A DNA stretch of 52,146 nucleotides from an uncultured Lachnospiraceae bacterium (lineage in GTDB: Bacteria > Bacillota > Clostridia > Lachnospirales > Lachnospiraceae). The stretch's first letter is position 1. Each line of letters starts with the position of its first letter. Under the pieces are notes generated by a model that saw only the letters and a program-made list of their open reading frames with translations, was not told where the DNA came from and searched no databases. Below are positions 26,853-36,079 of this stretch, in pieces. The stretch lies in contig CAJUJL010000019.1 in assembly GCA_910586725.1 (NCBI GenBank), positions 1-52,146 of the forward strand, given 5' to 3'. The position numbers and the translations under genes were made by a program.

Positions 26853-27799
26853 TTTATCCCGTCCTCTGATAAGTTATCCTTTCGTATCTTAATATTCTGT
26901 AGTTCCATTTCAAAATCCTGACGGTTTTTTTGTCCCATCGTTTTTAGTATCAGTCCCGAAAAAAACGCCTGCATAGCTGCCAGCATGGCAAAACAGCATA
27001 CGATTAAAGTCGGGAAATGCGGCACCAGGCCTGTTTTCGTATAGTCGATAATGATTGGTATCAAAAACAAAATGGATAACGCTGCAAGCACAACGGACAA
27101 AACGCCAAAAAAATTCATTGGTTTGTAAGTCTGATACATCCTTGCAATTGTCCGAAGCACCCGGAAGCCGTCCGAAAATGTATTCAACTTCGATACGCTT
27201 CCTGCCGGACGGTCACGGTACTCAATGATTACATTTTCCACCTGCATATTTTTATCTGCGGCATGAATGCTCATCTCCGTTTCAATTTCAAACCCTTTGG
27301 ACAGTACCGGAAACGATTTCACAAATAAATAGCCAAACGCCCGATAACCGGTCATCATATCCTTAATATCCGCATCAAACAACAGATTAATGCTTTTGCG
27401 CACCAGTGTATTTCCAAAGTTGTGAAAAGCCCTTTTATTTTCCGTAAAATAAGTGGAAGAAAGCCTGTCCCCTACGACCATATCCGCATTCTTCTCAAAA
27501 ACCGGGCGGATCAGCTCCGGCGCCGCTTCGGCCGGATACGTATCGTCTCCGTCAATTATAATGTAACATTCGGCGTCAATATCCCGAAACATCCTGCGTA
27601 TTACGTTTCCTTTTCCCTGTTTATGTTCATAACGGACAATGGCCCCTGCTTTACGGGCAATCTCATCTGTTCCATCCGTGGAATTGTTGTCATAGACATA
27701 AATTGCCGCTTCCGGCAAAACTCTTTTAAAATCTTCTACTACTTTTTGAATTGTCCTGCTTTCATTGTAGCAGGGAATCAATACCGCTATTTTGTCCAT
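26849..27799 (-). CDS. Family 2 glycosyltransferase with two C-terminal membrane helices
   Basis: 316 residues of the polyprenyl-phosphate glycosyltransferase type (DPM1/GtrB-like). The GT-A domain shows VLIPCYNESRTIQKVVEDF, VYDNNSTDGT, the metal site IIDGDDTYPAE, GDRLSS and MMTGYRAFG, with IIEYRDRPAGSVSKLNTFSDGFRVL typical of the lipid-phosphate group. Two helices follow (about 228-248 and 260-283). It would load a sugar onto undecaprenyl phosphate at the inner face, to be used by GT-C enzymes outside. The ATG comes one base after the flippase stop, and its end overlaps the zinc-ribbon gene. Confidence 0.88.
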   Translation of the reverse strand: MDKIAVLIPCYNESRTIQKVVEDFKRVLPEAAIYVYDNNSTDGTDEIARKAGAIVRYEHKQGKGNVIRRMFRDIDAECYIIIDGDDTYPAEAAPELIRPVFEKNADMVVGDRLSSTYFTENKRAFHNFGNTLVRKSINLLFDADIKDMMTGYRAFGYLFVKSFPVLSKGFEIETEMSIHAADKNMQVENVIIEYRDRPAGSVSKLNTFSDGFRVLRTIARMYQTYKPMNFFGVLSVVLAALSILFLIPIIIDYTKTGLVPHFPTLIVCCFAMLAAMQAFFSGLILKTMGQKNRQDFEMELQNIKIRKDNLSEDGIK

Positions 27800-27800
27800 T

Positions 27801-29030
27801 CTAGGTTTCCTTCCATTTTATCATCTTTCGATATACACAGTATACTTCTATTATAATCTGTACCGCCAAAGTAATCAACAGCGCAATTACAACTCCGTCC
27901 ATCGAATACTTCTTTACGAAAAAGACAGACGCCGCTAACGATGCCAACACGCCGCAGATCCCGACCGCAAGCTGTCCCTTGATTTCACGCAGAACCGTGC
28001 ATACCGGAAAGAGGCTTGCATTTACGCTGATCAGCAACGTCGAAATAATTACCGGCACAAATAAATACACATAAGGTCGTATTTCTTCCTGAAACATCAA
28101 AACCAAAAACCACTCCCCAAACAATGCCGAACCAATCAGCGCCAGCACGGAGAGCACGAAACAAACGATGCTTACCTTCTTTAATATATCCACAAACCCC
28201 CGTTTGTCATTTTCCTTCAATCTGTCCGCCAAAGGCGTAATCAGGGGAATAAAGATCGTCTGCGCTCCCACCTGAACAATCAGGCTTGGCGTTGCAACCG
28301 AAGAATAATATCCAAGCGCCGCATCGTCATAATACCGCTCCAGAAAATATTTTGGCAGCGAGATCGAAAGGTTATTTGTCACTGCCACAACGACAAGGGG
28401 AAGCATGGCAAGCATCAGTTTTTTCAAGGCCTCTTTGTCCACGCCGGACACTTTTTCCATAAAACGTTCCGCTATACGTTTATCATATACATAAGCGGCG
28501 GCAAAAGTAGCAAACGTCATGCTTCCTACCGCGAAAATCAAATTTTCAGTCAGATACAAAACGCCGCAAAATGAAACCAGCATTAAAATCGCGCGCATCA
28601 GATAAGAATAGCAAACATAGTCCATACGGCCATGTTTCTGATCAATGCCGTGATAAACGTCAATCCAGGCTTCTCCGCATTTATGCAGCATGTACAACAG
28701 GATAACCGCGGATTTATACAGACTGTAGCCATTCAAAACCACTCCCGCAAAGCAGATCGCAAATGCAATTACCATCGCTGTCAGACGCGAACGAATATAA
28801 GTCTGATCGGAATACTCTCCGGTTACATCGGACACCTGGTACTGCCTGGTGTTATACATCGCCAAAATTCCAAAAGCCGCCGTAAAAGTCATCGCAAGAT
28901 CATAAATTCCTTTATCCTCAAAACCCGTCAGCCTTACAATCAAAATTGTCGTAAGCCATTGGCACCCATAATAGAATATGGTTCCAAAACTGTTGAAAAA
29001 TATATTTGCAAGCGTTGATTTTTTCTCCAT
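27801..29030 (-). CDS. Polysaccharide flippase (Wzx-like, MOP superfamily)
   Basis: 409 residues with about 12 hydrophobic helices; the N-terminal LANIFFNSFGTIFYYGCQWLTTILIVRLTG is characteristic of Wzx/RfbX-type lipid-linked oligosaccharide flippases, and the central SLPKYFLERYYDDAALGYYSSVATPSLIVQVG stretch fits. It would move the undecaprenyl-linked repeat unit to the outer face. AAGGGG precedes the ATG by 6 bases. It sits between transferase genes with 1- to 11-base gaps, so it is co-transcribed. No matching Wzy polymerase is obvious; the large polytopic proteins at 32669-37147 are the candidates. Confidence 0.9.
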   Translation of the reverse strand: MEKKSTLANIFFNSFGTIFYYGCQWLTTILIVRLTGFEDKGIYDLAMTFTAAFGILAMYNTRQYQVSDVTGEYSDQTYIRSRLTAMVIAFAICFAGVVLNGYSLYKSAVILLYMLHKCGEAWIDVYHGIDQKHGRMDYVCYSYLMRAILMLVSFCGVLYLTENLIFAVGSMTFATFAAAYVYDKRIAERFMEKVSGVDKEALKKLMLAMLPLVVVAVTNNLSISLPKYFLERYYDDAALGYYSSVATPSLIVQVGAQTIFIPLITPLADRLKENDKRGFVDILKKVSIVCFVLSVLALIGSALFGEWFLVLMFQEEIRPYVYLFVPVIISTLLISVNASLFPVCTVLREIKGQLAVGICGVLASLAASVFFVKKYSMDGVVIALLITLAVQIIIEVYCVYRKMIKWKET

Positions 29031-29041
29031 TGTATCCCCTT

Positions 29042-30769
29042 TTAAACATCCATAGAATAGTCTGCGCGATGCAGCGTCAGATTACGGTTATAATATGGAT
29101 CTCCCTGTTCGATTTCCTCTCTCCATTTCTTCTGCAGTCGTTCGATTTCACTCTGAAACCTTGTCTGTTTTTCCATCGTGTCTTCATATCCCCTTGATTT
29201 GGATTCGTAGTGGTAAAGCTTTGCAAACGGATTGAACAATATTTTATAACCTGCCGCACGTATTTTTAAGCAGAGATCCACGTCGTTTAGCGCAACGACA
29301 AAATCCTCTCCCATGCCGCCGACTTCCTCATAAACGGATCTTCGAACCATCAGACACGCACCCGTTACGCCGCTGACTTCCCTCTCACAAAGCGAGAACG
29401 GAAAATATTTTTCATCCCTGTCCGTAAGGCTCCAGAGCGCGTGCGCGGCAAATCCTCCCATGCCTATAATCACTCCCGCGTGCTGAATCGTCTGATCCCC
29501 GTAATAAAGCATCGCTCCGCAAGCCCCAACGCCCGGTTTTAAAACAGACGCTGCCAGTTCATAAAGCGTATCGCTTCCAATAAATTCCGTATCGTTATTT
29601 AAAAACAAAAACAGTTCGCCGTTGGCTTTTCGTGCCGCAAAATTATTGATGGCCGAATAATTAAACGCTCCCTCCCATACGACAACGCGTATTCGGGCGT
29701 CTTCTTCCGTCAGCTTTTCATAAAAGGCAAATGTCTGCTCATCCTCGCTGTTGTTTTCCGCAATGATTACTTCATAATTGTCATAACTGCACCGCTTTAA
29801 AGAATCCAGACATTTCTTCAGATCTTCCGTATGGTCTTTATTGGGAATCACAATACTGATCAGCGGTTTTTGCGCCAGTTCATATCTCGCATGAAAAAAA
29901 CCGGGCACATCCGTCTCCGTTACTTCTGCGCCTATGTTGACGGATTTTAAAAACCGCCGGATACAGGATATAGGATCCTCTCCCCCGCTGCGCACAAACG
30001 AATCTTTTCTATCCTCCGAAACAACATTGGAAAAAAGGACTTCCGGAATATGAAAAATATGCTCTGCGCGGAAAAACGCCTGTAAAGAAAGGTCATACCA
30101 GTCATTGCCGTATAACTCGATTTCCACTCTGCTCCTTGATATTTTTTCCAGTAAGCTCCGCTTTACGGCAAAGCACCGTCCCAGGTATGGAAAATTCAAC
30201 AACATCTGCATACTTGCATCGGGTTTAAAAAACGGACGGTATCTCTTTTTTCCCACACAGTTGTCCTCATCCGTATAAATCAAATCCGGCTGCTTTTTAT
30301 TTTCTATGCGGATTCTGCTGCTATACTGTCTGTGCCGTCTGTCTGCCGCCCCGGAAATTTCATACAAAAATTCCGGAAGCGCTTTTATGTCTCTGCCGGA
30401 AAACACAAAATACTCCCCGGGATTTTTTTCTAAAAGCGCGCCAAGCTCCGTCTCCTCCGTAATCTGTACAAAAGAAACGTTTTTGCAGGTCTGCTTCCTC
30501 CACCCGCTCTGCGCTGCGTCCGCAGGATCTTCTTCTGATACGATCACAAACGAAAATTTTCCGGATAATGCGTCTTTTCTCTGCAAATCCAGCTCTTTTG
30601 AAGAAGCCGTATTTCTCCTGCACCATGTCATATACTCCGACTCCTCGCTGATTGGAACCCCAAACTTGCGCAGCGCCTTTTTTACGGTATAGGAAATCCC
30701 GTAATATCTGAAATAATAACATGCTTTCTGAAATTTATTTTTTCCTTCCACATCAAAATCACTGATCAT
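29042..30769 (-). CDS. Two-domain family 2 glycosyltransferase, second domain intact
   Basis: 575 residues. Here the first GT-like domain (about 70-265) is degenerate, keeping DLIYTDEDNCVGKKRYRPFFKP and the acceptor-like GNDWYDLSL but no standard nucleotide-binding start. The second (about 285-530) is complete: ISIVIPNKDHTEDLKKCLDSL, IIAENNSED, the metal site FLNNDTEF, GACLMVRRSVYEEVGGMGE and LNDVDLCLKIRAAGY. It ends with DPYYNRNLTLH. The frame allows ATG at 30793, overlapping the previous gene by 16 bases, but the ATG at 30769 has TAGGAG 6 bases upstream, formed by the previous stop region, and is preferred. Confidence 0.87.
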   Translation of the reverse strand: MISDFDVEGKNKFQKACYYFRYYGISYTVKKALRKFGVPISEESEYMTWCRRNTASSKELDLQRKDALSGKFSFVIVSEEDPADAAQSGWRKQTCKNVSFVQITEETELGALLEKNPGEYFVFSGRDIKALPEFLYEISGAADRRHRQYSSRIRIENKKQPDLIYTDEDNCVGKKRYRPFFKPDASMQMLLNFPYLGRCFAVKRSLLEKISRSRVEIELYGNDWYDLSLQAFFRAEHIFHIPEVLFSNVVSEDRKDSFVRSGGEDPISCIRRFLKSVNIGAEVTETDVPGFFHARYELAQKPLISIVIPNKDHTEDLKKCLDSLKRCSYDNYEVIIAENNSEDEQTFAFYEKLTEEDARIRVVVWEGAFNYSAINNFAARKANGELFLFLNNDTEFIGSDTLYELAASVLKPGVGACGAMLYYGDQTIQHAGVIIGMGGFAAHALWSLTDRDEKYFPFSLCEREVSGVTGACLMVRRSVYEEVGGMGEDFVVALNDVDLCLKIRAAGYKILFNPFAKLYHYESKSRGYEDTMEKQTRFQSEIERLQKKWREEIEQGDPYYNRNLTLHRADYSMDV

Positions 30770-30777
30770 TTTGTCTC

Positions 30778-32640
30778 CTATTTCATCTTCCAATGATTTT
30801 CAATCGAAAGATTCCTGTTATAAAAAGGATCTCCCGCCAAAATCTGTTCCTGATTAGTATCCCATAAGCTCTGGCGTTCTCCCGCCAATAATTCCTCTTT
30901 ATGCTCCGCTTTTGAAATCCGGCACAATGCATATGGATTTAATACAACCTGTCTGTTCTCCTTACGAATCAGAAAACACATCTCAAGCATTCTGCCAAAT
31001 ACGGATTTTGCGGCGCCTGATTCCCAAAACCGGACAAAATCTTCTCTGGCCGCCATACAGGCGCATCCGGATACGGCCGAAATATTGTGGGCATAATAAT
31101 TTCTGCCCATATATCCCGGCGCATCGTAACGCTCTCCCTGATTGATCTCAACTGCAAGATTCTGCATTGAATCTCCAATTACAAGATCCGAGCTTAAAAT
31201 CAAATCTTTTTCATCCAGCGTCTGCGCGCCCGCGATTCCCACATCTTTGCGCTGTGCAAACATCAAAAGCTCCTCTAAAAATGCCGGCGTAATAATCCGC
31301 ATTCCCGCCTCCAGCAAAAGCAGAAACTCCCCATCCGCATGTTTTAGCGCATCTGCAAGCTCGGCCTGTGACATCGCCCGTAACACTTCATAATTATCAT
31401 AAGAAGAAACTTTCATGACAGACGCCGCCGTACATGCCGCCTGACTGACGTCATAACCGCATCCGTTGATCAAAACGGAAATTTTCGGTTTGCCGGTTTC
31501 ATATTTGATGCGGTAGTGCGTCTTACAAATCTGCGCACTGTGCACAACCGCAGGATACCCTCTGCGCAGTTCCGCGTCTTTGACAGCCCTTCTTCCGGCC
31601 GCCACCGCATAAGATTTTGCGTTCAAATTCATAGAAGTCGACATTTGATGGCAGCGCCAGAAATAAAGAACTTTGGGAATATGACAGACTTTTTCCGCCG
31701 CATCGGTCAGCCGCATAATCATATCATGGTCCTGGCTGCCGTCGTACTTCGGATTGAAATAACCCACCTCGTCCAATAGTGATTTTCGAAATACGCTTAA
31801 ATGGCAGATGTAATTGACTCCCCTTAAATTGTCCACGGAAAAATCAGGTTTAAAATGATAGGTAACGATATTTTCCAGCTCATCGCCTTCAAACGTCACC
31901 TCATCCGTATATACAAAATCCGCTTTTTCCCGCTCAATTGCTTTTGCGCATTCATACAATGCGGAAGGATGCAGCATGTCGTCATGATCAAACAACGCAA
32001 GATAATTTCCGGAGGCCATACGAATGCACGCATTGGTATTTTCTGCGATTCCGGCGTTTTTTTGTAATTTCTGATATACAATGCGCGTATCTGACCGTGC
32101 ATATTCTTTTACAATTTCCGCAACGGCGCCGCTCTCCCGATCCGAAGCGTCTGCAAGACACAGCTCCCAGTTTCCATAAGTCTGCCCGGTAACAGAAGAG
32201 ATCATATCACGCAAAAAATGTTCCGGCGTATTATACAGGGGAACCAATACGCTGATTTTAATATTCTCGGAAAATGCGTGCGTTCTCTGCTTTTCTTTTT
32301 CTTCCTCCGTAGGCATAATCTTCGTCAGATATTTTCTCGCTGCTTTCCTTCTGGCATAACGATTGTTGGCCCTGGCATTTTCCGCTTTCTGATATACGCC
32401 CGCAAATCCGTTCTGACGCAAAAACTGTAAGCCCCGGTACCCTTTTCTTGCCGGGTACAAAAGCGCCCACACCGGGGTTCCTTTCAGTTTGCGAATCCCC
32501 GTTCTCTCCGGTTCCTTCTCTACATCATCCGGCCCGTCGTCATGCGTATATGCCAAAAATTTTGCATAATCGCCCAAATCCGTCGAAATATTTGCCATTT
32601 CCTGGTCAATTCGTTTGTTCCACGCTCTGTCTGACTCCAT
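30778..32640 (-). CDS. Two-domain family 2 glycosyltransferase, first domain intact
   Basis: 620 residues, close in build to the protein at 23558. The N-terminal helical region (to about 125) is followed by a complete GT2 domain (about 130-350): ISVLVPLYNTPEHFLRDMI, CLADASDRESG, LFDHDDML, VYTDEV and GSQDHDMIMRL. A second domain (about 385-600) keeps the fold (KISVLINGCGYD, GEFLLLLEAGM) but lacks the nucleotide- and metal-binding residues. It ends with DPFYNRNLSIE. AAGGAG lies 6 bases before the ATG. Its stop overlaps the ribosome site of the next transferase, a sign of coupled translation. Confidence 0.87.
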   Translation of the reverse strand: MESDRAWNKRIDQEMANISTDLGDYAKFLAYTHDDGPDDVEKEPERTGIRKLKGTPVWALLYPARKGYRGLQFLRQNGFAGVYQKAENARANNRYARRKAARKYLTKIMPTEEEKEKQRTHAFSENIKISVLVPLYNTPEHFLRDMISSVTGQTYGNWELCLADASDRESGAVAEIVKEYARSDTRIVYQKLQKNAGIAENTNACIRMASGNYLALFDHDDMLHPSALYECAKAIEREKADFVYTDEVTFEGDELENIVTYHFKPDFSVDNLRGVNYICHLSVFRKSLLDEVGYFNPKYDGSQDHDMIMRLTDAAEKVCHIPKVLYFWRCHQMSTSMNLNAKSYAVAAGRRAVKDAELRRGYPAVVHSAQICKTHYRIKYETGKPKISVLINGCGYDVSQAACTAASVMKVSSYDNYEVLRAMSQAELADALKHADGEFLLLLEAGMRIITPAFLEELLMFAQRKDVGIAGAQTLDEKDLILSSDLVIGDSMQNLAVEINQGERYDAPGYMGRNYYAHNISAVSGCACMAAREDFVRFWESGAAKSVFGRMLEMCFLIRKENRQVVLNPYALCRISKAEHKEELLAGERQSLWDTNQEQILAGDPFYNRNLSIENHWKMK

Positions 32641-32668
32641 GAAAATCTCCTTATCTTTGCAGAAATTA

Positions 32669-34462
32669 TTATAAATCTATTTTTAAAACATAACCTGCCT
32701 CATTTTCAAATACAATTTCGACAGCGTCATCCGCTAACGTATCCTGTCCATGTTCTTTTTCAAACTGCGTCCCTTTCATCATTACCGTATAATTAATATT
32801 CCAGTCATAATATGCCTGGCGCAATTCCTCTGTTGTATGACGCCACTCATAGAAATCCGGAAAATCGTATCCTGACGCCCCCTCATACAGATAAGTCTGT
32901 CCATAATCGTTTCTCTCTACCATAAGAGGCACCATCTTTTCTTCGGAAAGATGATCCTGCACATACTGAAACAAATCAAAAACATGTTCCGAAAGCCCAA
33001 CGTGTTCGGATGTAATAAATGACCAGTTTAACTGCTGCAGCGTAAAAAATGCCGGACTGTGCAGCGCGCCTGTAATTTTTTCCGTAGAGGTATAAATTTT
33101 ATATTCCACTTTGCCGTAACACAGTGCGGCAAATACCAAAATCAGCGTACAATACGCCGCAAGCGTCTCTTTCGCCTCCTGAAGCATAACGGAAACCGCC
33201 CTTGCCGTCAACGCCCAGCAAAGCATCCATAGCGGATAATACGTCTTATAGTAATAATAGGTTGAAACACGATGCGTCAAAGTTAAAAGCAGCATAACAC
33301 CGGTAAATCCCAGAAAAATCCCAAAAAACGCCACATCCGGCGTAAGCTTTCGTTTCTTCAGGGTAATCGCCAGAATAAAAAGCACAGGAAACGCAGTCCA
33401 GAAGAAATCCATATAAAGCTCCGTATAGATGCCTCCCTGATTGGAAAGAGCCCCTCCAATGCTGGTACCGGATGAAATAAAGAAACCGTACAGGCAATAA
33501 TAAATTCCCATCACAGTAGGCAGAAGAAACACTTTTAACGCCAAAAGCACATTCCTGCGGGAAAACACCTTTCCTTCGCGTTTCGCCACAAGAACCAGAT
33601 ACGCAAACACCGCAACAAATGCAACCGGTGCAAACATCATATAGCTTGTCATGACTCCAAAGCATCCCAGCATCAGCATAAAAACCGTTATTCTGCGTTC
33701 CACCTGAGCCTCTTCGTGCAGACGCACCGCCATGACCAGATAGCCCACCATCATACTTCCTACTGCCCAGTATCCAAACGAATAATAAAAGCTCAAAAAC
33801 GGATAACCCATAAAGTAAAACGCGGTAATGACCGCAGCAAACGCCTTCGACGCCTTTGTTTTTGCATAGCGCCGAATCAATGCCGCAAAAAACAGCGTTT
33901 CAATCCAAAGGAAAAAACAATCGCCGATAATATAACCTTTATACCAGTCGGCAATGCGCACAAACGGCTGTATCATTTCGATGATCATCGCATTCTGCAG
34001 ATGCAGAAAATACATCTTCGTGACTGTCTGGGAACGCACAATTTCGGTAGCTTCTTTCAAATGCAGACCGGCATCGCTGTTATAATAGCAATACCAAAGC
34101 TGCGGCGTATAAATCTTAATGCTGATCGCCGCAACCGCCACTGTGGCCAGCCCTATCATGAGGAAGTCAAATTTTTCCCATACATACTCCTGTTTCATTC
34201 CGTCTCTGCGGATAAAAAAACTTACCACAAGCGCAATAAACGCATAGATAACGGCCATAGAATACAGATTCACCGGGATACGCACGATACTGATCACGCC
34301 GGCAACTATGCTGCCCATGCAAACAGCGGACAGGAAAGACAGTATCAGCCAGATAAATCCGTTCATTGGTTTACAGGATTTACGAAACCGATAGACAGTT
34401 ATCACACATGCGATAAATGCAGCAAGATAAAAGACCGTGCCAAATATAGTTCCATGCAACAT
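32669..34462 (-). CDS. Large polytopic membrane protein with C-terminal soluble domain (GT-C-like)
   Basis: 597 residues: about 12 transmembrane helices to near residue 445, then a soluble region of about 150 residues (for example LMVERNDYGQTYLYEG and YDFPDFYEWRHTTEELRQAYYD). A loop after the fourth helix holds the phrase WYCYYNSDAGLHLKEATEIV, where acidic residues just after a helix resemble the catalytic loop of GT-C transferases. It may be a lipid-phosphate-sugar-dependent transferase, or the missing polymerase. I do not recognise the family with certainty. AAGGAGA is 5 bases before the ATG. It lies between two other polytopic genes and the transferases. Confidence 0.75.
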   Translation of the reverse strand: MLHGTIFGTVFYLAAFIACVITVYRFRKSCKPMNGFIWLILSFLSAVCMGSIVAGVISIVRIPVNLYSMAVIYAFIALVVSFFIRRDGMKQEYVWEKFDFLMIGLATVAVAAISIKIYTPQLWYCYYNSDAGLHLKEATEIVRSQTVTKMYFLHLQNAMIIEMIQPFVRIADWYKGYIIGDCFFLWIETLFFAALIRRYAKTKASKAFAAVITAFYFMGYPFLSFYYSFGYWAVGSMMVGYLVMAVRLHEEAQVERRITVFMLMLGCFGVMTSYMMFAPVAFVAVFAYLVLVAKREGKVFSRRNVLLALKVFLLPTVMGIYYCLYGFFISSGTSIGGALSNQGGIYTELYMDFFWTAFPVLFILAITLKKRKLTPDVAFFGIFLGFTGVMLLLTLTHRVSTYYYYKTYYPLWMLCWALTARAVSVMLQEAKETLAAYCTLILVFAALCYGKVEYKIYTSTEKITGALHSPAFFTLQQLNWSFITSEHVGLSEHVFDLFQYVQDHLSEEKMVPLMVERNDYGQTYLYEGASGYDFPDFYEWRHTTEELRQAYYDWNINYTVMMKGTQFEKEHGQDTLADDAVEIVFENEAGYVLKIDL

Positions 34463-34475
34463 AATTTTCTCCTTA

Positions 34476-36068
34476 TCACTTTAAGATTATCTGGTTTGGA
34501 GTCGTGGAAAAACTGTACACTGCCGCACCGTTTTCCGCCATAAGATGCGCATTTTTAACTGTGGTATAACGACCGCTCACATCCTGCATCAGCCAGGCGG
34601 GCGCGTCAAAAAACGCCGCTTTCGCTTCCACAAATTGATAAAAATCGCTCTTAAGGCCGCCGTTACCATGATGTCCCATCTGAATATAATCCGCCTTCAG
34701 TAAATCTCCATACTGTTCCAGAAGATAGTCGCTCATTTTCTTCCCAACGTCTGCGCAAAAAAGCATCGATTGATCCTTTGCCGTTATTTTAAACATCATC
34801 GAACCATCGTTCAGCAGATCGTCTGACAGCTCTCCCACATAATCATCATAAGCGTTTAATATGTCAAACTTTAATCCCGCCACTTCGAAGGAATCCCCCG
34901 CATGTACATATTCAAGGTTTTCAATATCCAGATTCAGCCACTTCTCATATACTTCCGTCTCATCCCATGGAGCCGACTTAAGACAAACGTCCGGCGGCGC
35001 CATATCGACCGCGTACACCCGATCCACCTTCATCTTCTTTCGGTTTTTATAAATTTCGGTAAAGGCTCCCGCATGGTCTCTGTGAGGATGCGTGATAATC
35101 CACGCGTCCACATGATTGCCGATTTCTTTAATGATCGTCCTGACATAGTCCGCTCCATCGGCCCATCCTCCGTCTACCACGATTAAATGCCCCTCTGCGT
35201 CCTGAATCGTATAAAACATCTGCTGGCTGCCTTCCGCCGCCCCGTACTGCGTAATCAGCCATTCTCCCTGATAATCCGTCTCTTTCAAATCTCTCCTGTA
35301 AACATAGTATGTCTCATTGGCTCCGACCACTTCATATCCCAGGGATGAGAGGCTCTCCACCGCGGTTTCCTCAGCCGGATATGCCAGATAATTACATTCC
35401 TCCATTGCCGCATACCAGGCAATCGATTCCCAGTTTTTGCTTTCACAGCTCATGAGCTGGTAAATATGATGCGCATTGGGCGTATCCGTCTTGTTCTTCA
35501 TCACGGCATTGTAACCATAGGGCATCAAAATATCGGCGTCATACTGCCGGACAGACTCAATCAGGTTATTTTCCGTTATCAGTTTTTTGTGGGTGATTCC
35601 ATTTGCCGCCGCATCCTGTTCTATCATATCGCAAATATCAATAGCATCCTGCGAAAGCTTATAGTAATTCTGTTTTTTATTGAAAATCGTACCGTTATAC
35701 ACATTTGTTCCTGTCATGATTATGATCAGAAGCATAAAAACAAGCAAACCGTATCTTTTGATTTTTCCTTCCATACGGGAAATGACAACCGCCGCAGTAT
35801 ATGCAATGACAATTGTACATGGCAAAAGCCAGAACATTCTCCAATACACATTTCTGCCAATGCAGACATCCATAATGATCTGTGCCGTTACCGGAAAAAA
35901 GCAAATTGCAAAAAACAATATCGTATAGCCCAAAAACAAATATCGTTTGGAGCTTTCTTTTTTTGAGACGATCAGATATACAAGACAGGCAAAAAACAAC
36001 GCCATCTGCATACCCGCACCGTTATAATTGTGATACATGGATATGACATGATTCAAGATTTCCCTCAA
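34476..36068 (-). CDS. Membrane protein fused to a metallo-beta-lactamase-fold hydrolase domain
   Basis: 530 residues. The first 130 form about four transmembrane helices with the phrase NVYWRMFWLLPCTIVIAY, like the C-terminal membrane part of GT-C transferases. A soluble stretch follows (135-260), then a metallo-beta-lactamase fold (about 270-530): HLIVVDGGWADG, the metal motif THPHRDHAG (His327, His329, Asp331, His332), MLFCADVG and MGHHGNGG. This resembles the ComEC/Rec2 hydrolase domain. I chose the TTG at 36068 because AGGGAGG is 6 bases before it and it follows the neighbouring stop by 11 bases; the longer frame to 36305 overlaps that gene. It may be the second half of a split transferase. 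Confidence 0.8.
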   Translation of the reverse strand: MREILNHVISMYHNYNGAGMQMALFFACLVYLIVSKKESSKRYLFLGYTILFFAICFFPVTAQIIMDVCIGRNVYWRMFWLLPCTIVIAYTAAVVISRMEGKIKRYGLLVFMLLIIIMTGTNVYNGTIFNKKQNYYKLSQDAIDICDMIEQDAAANGITHKKLITENNLIESVRQYDADILMPYGYNAVMKNKTDTPNAHHIYQLMSCESKNWESIAWYAAMEECNYLAYPAEETAVESLSSLGYEVVGANETYYVYRRDLKETDYQGEWLITQYGAAEGSQQMFYTIQDAEGHLIVVDGGWADGADYVRTIIKEIGNHVDAWIITHPHRDHAGAFTEIYKNRKKMKVDRVYAVDMAPPDVCLKSAPWDETEVYEKWLNLDIENLEYVHAGDSFEVAGLKFDILNAYDDYVGELSDDLLNDGSMMFKITAKDQSMLFCADVGKKMSDYLLEQYGDLLKADYIQMGHHGNGGLKSDFYQFVEAKAAFFDAPAWLMQDVSGRYTTVKNAHLMAENGAAVYSFSTTPNQIILK

Positions 36069-36079
36069 ATTGCACCTCC

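Noticed and set aside
30770..30793. Longer start of the transferase at 29042 overlapping its upstream neighbour by 16 bases
   Set aside because: The ATG at 30769 has TAGGAG at ideal spacing while the earlier ATG has no site.
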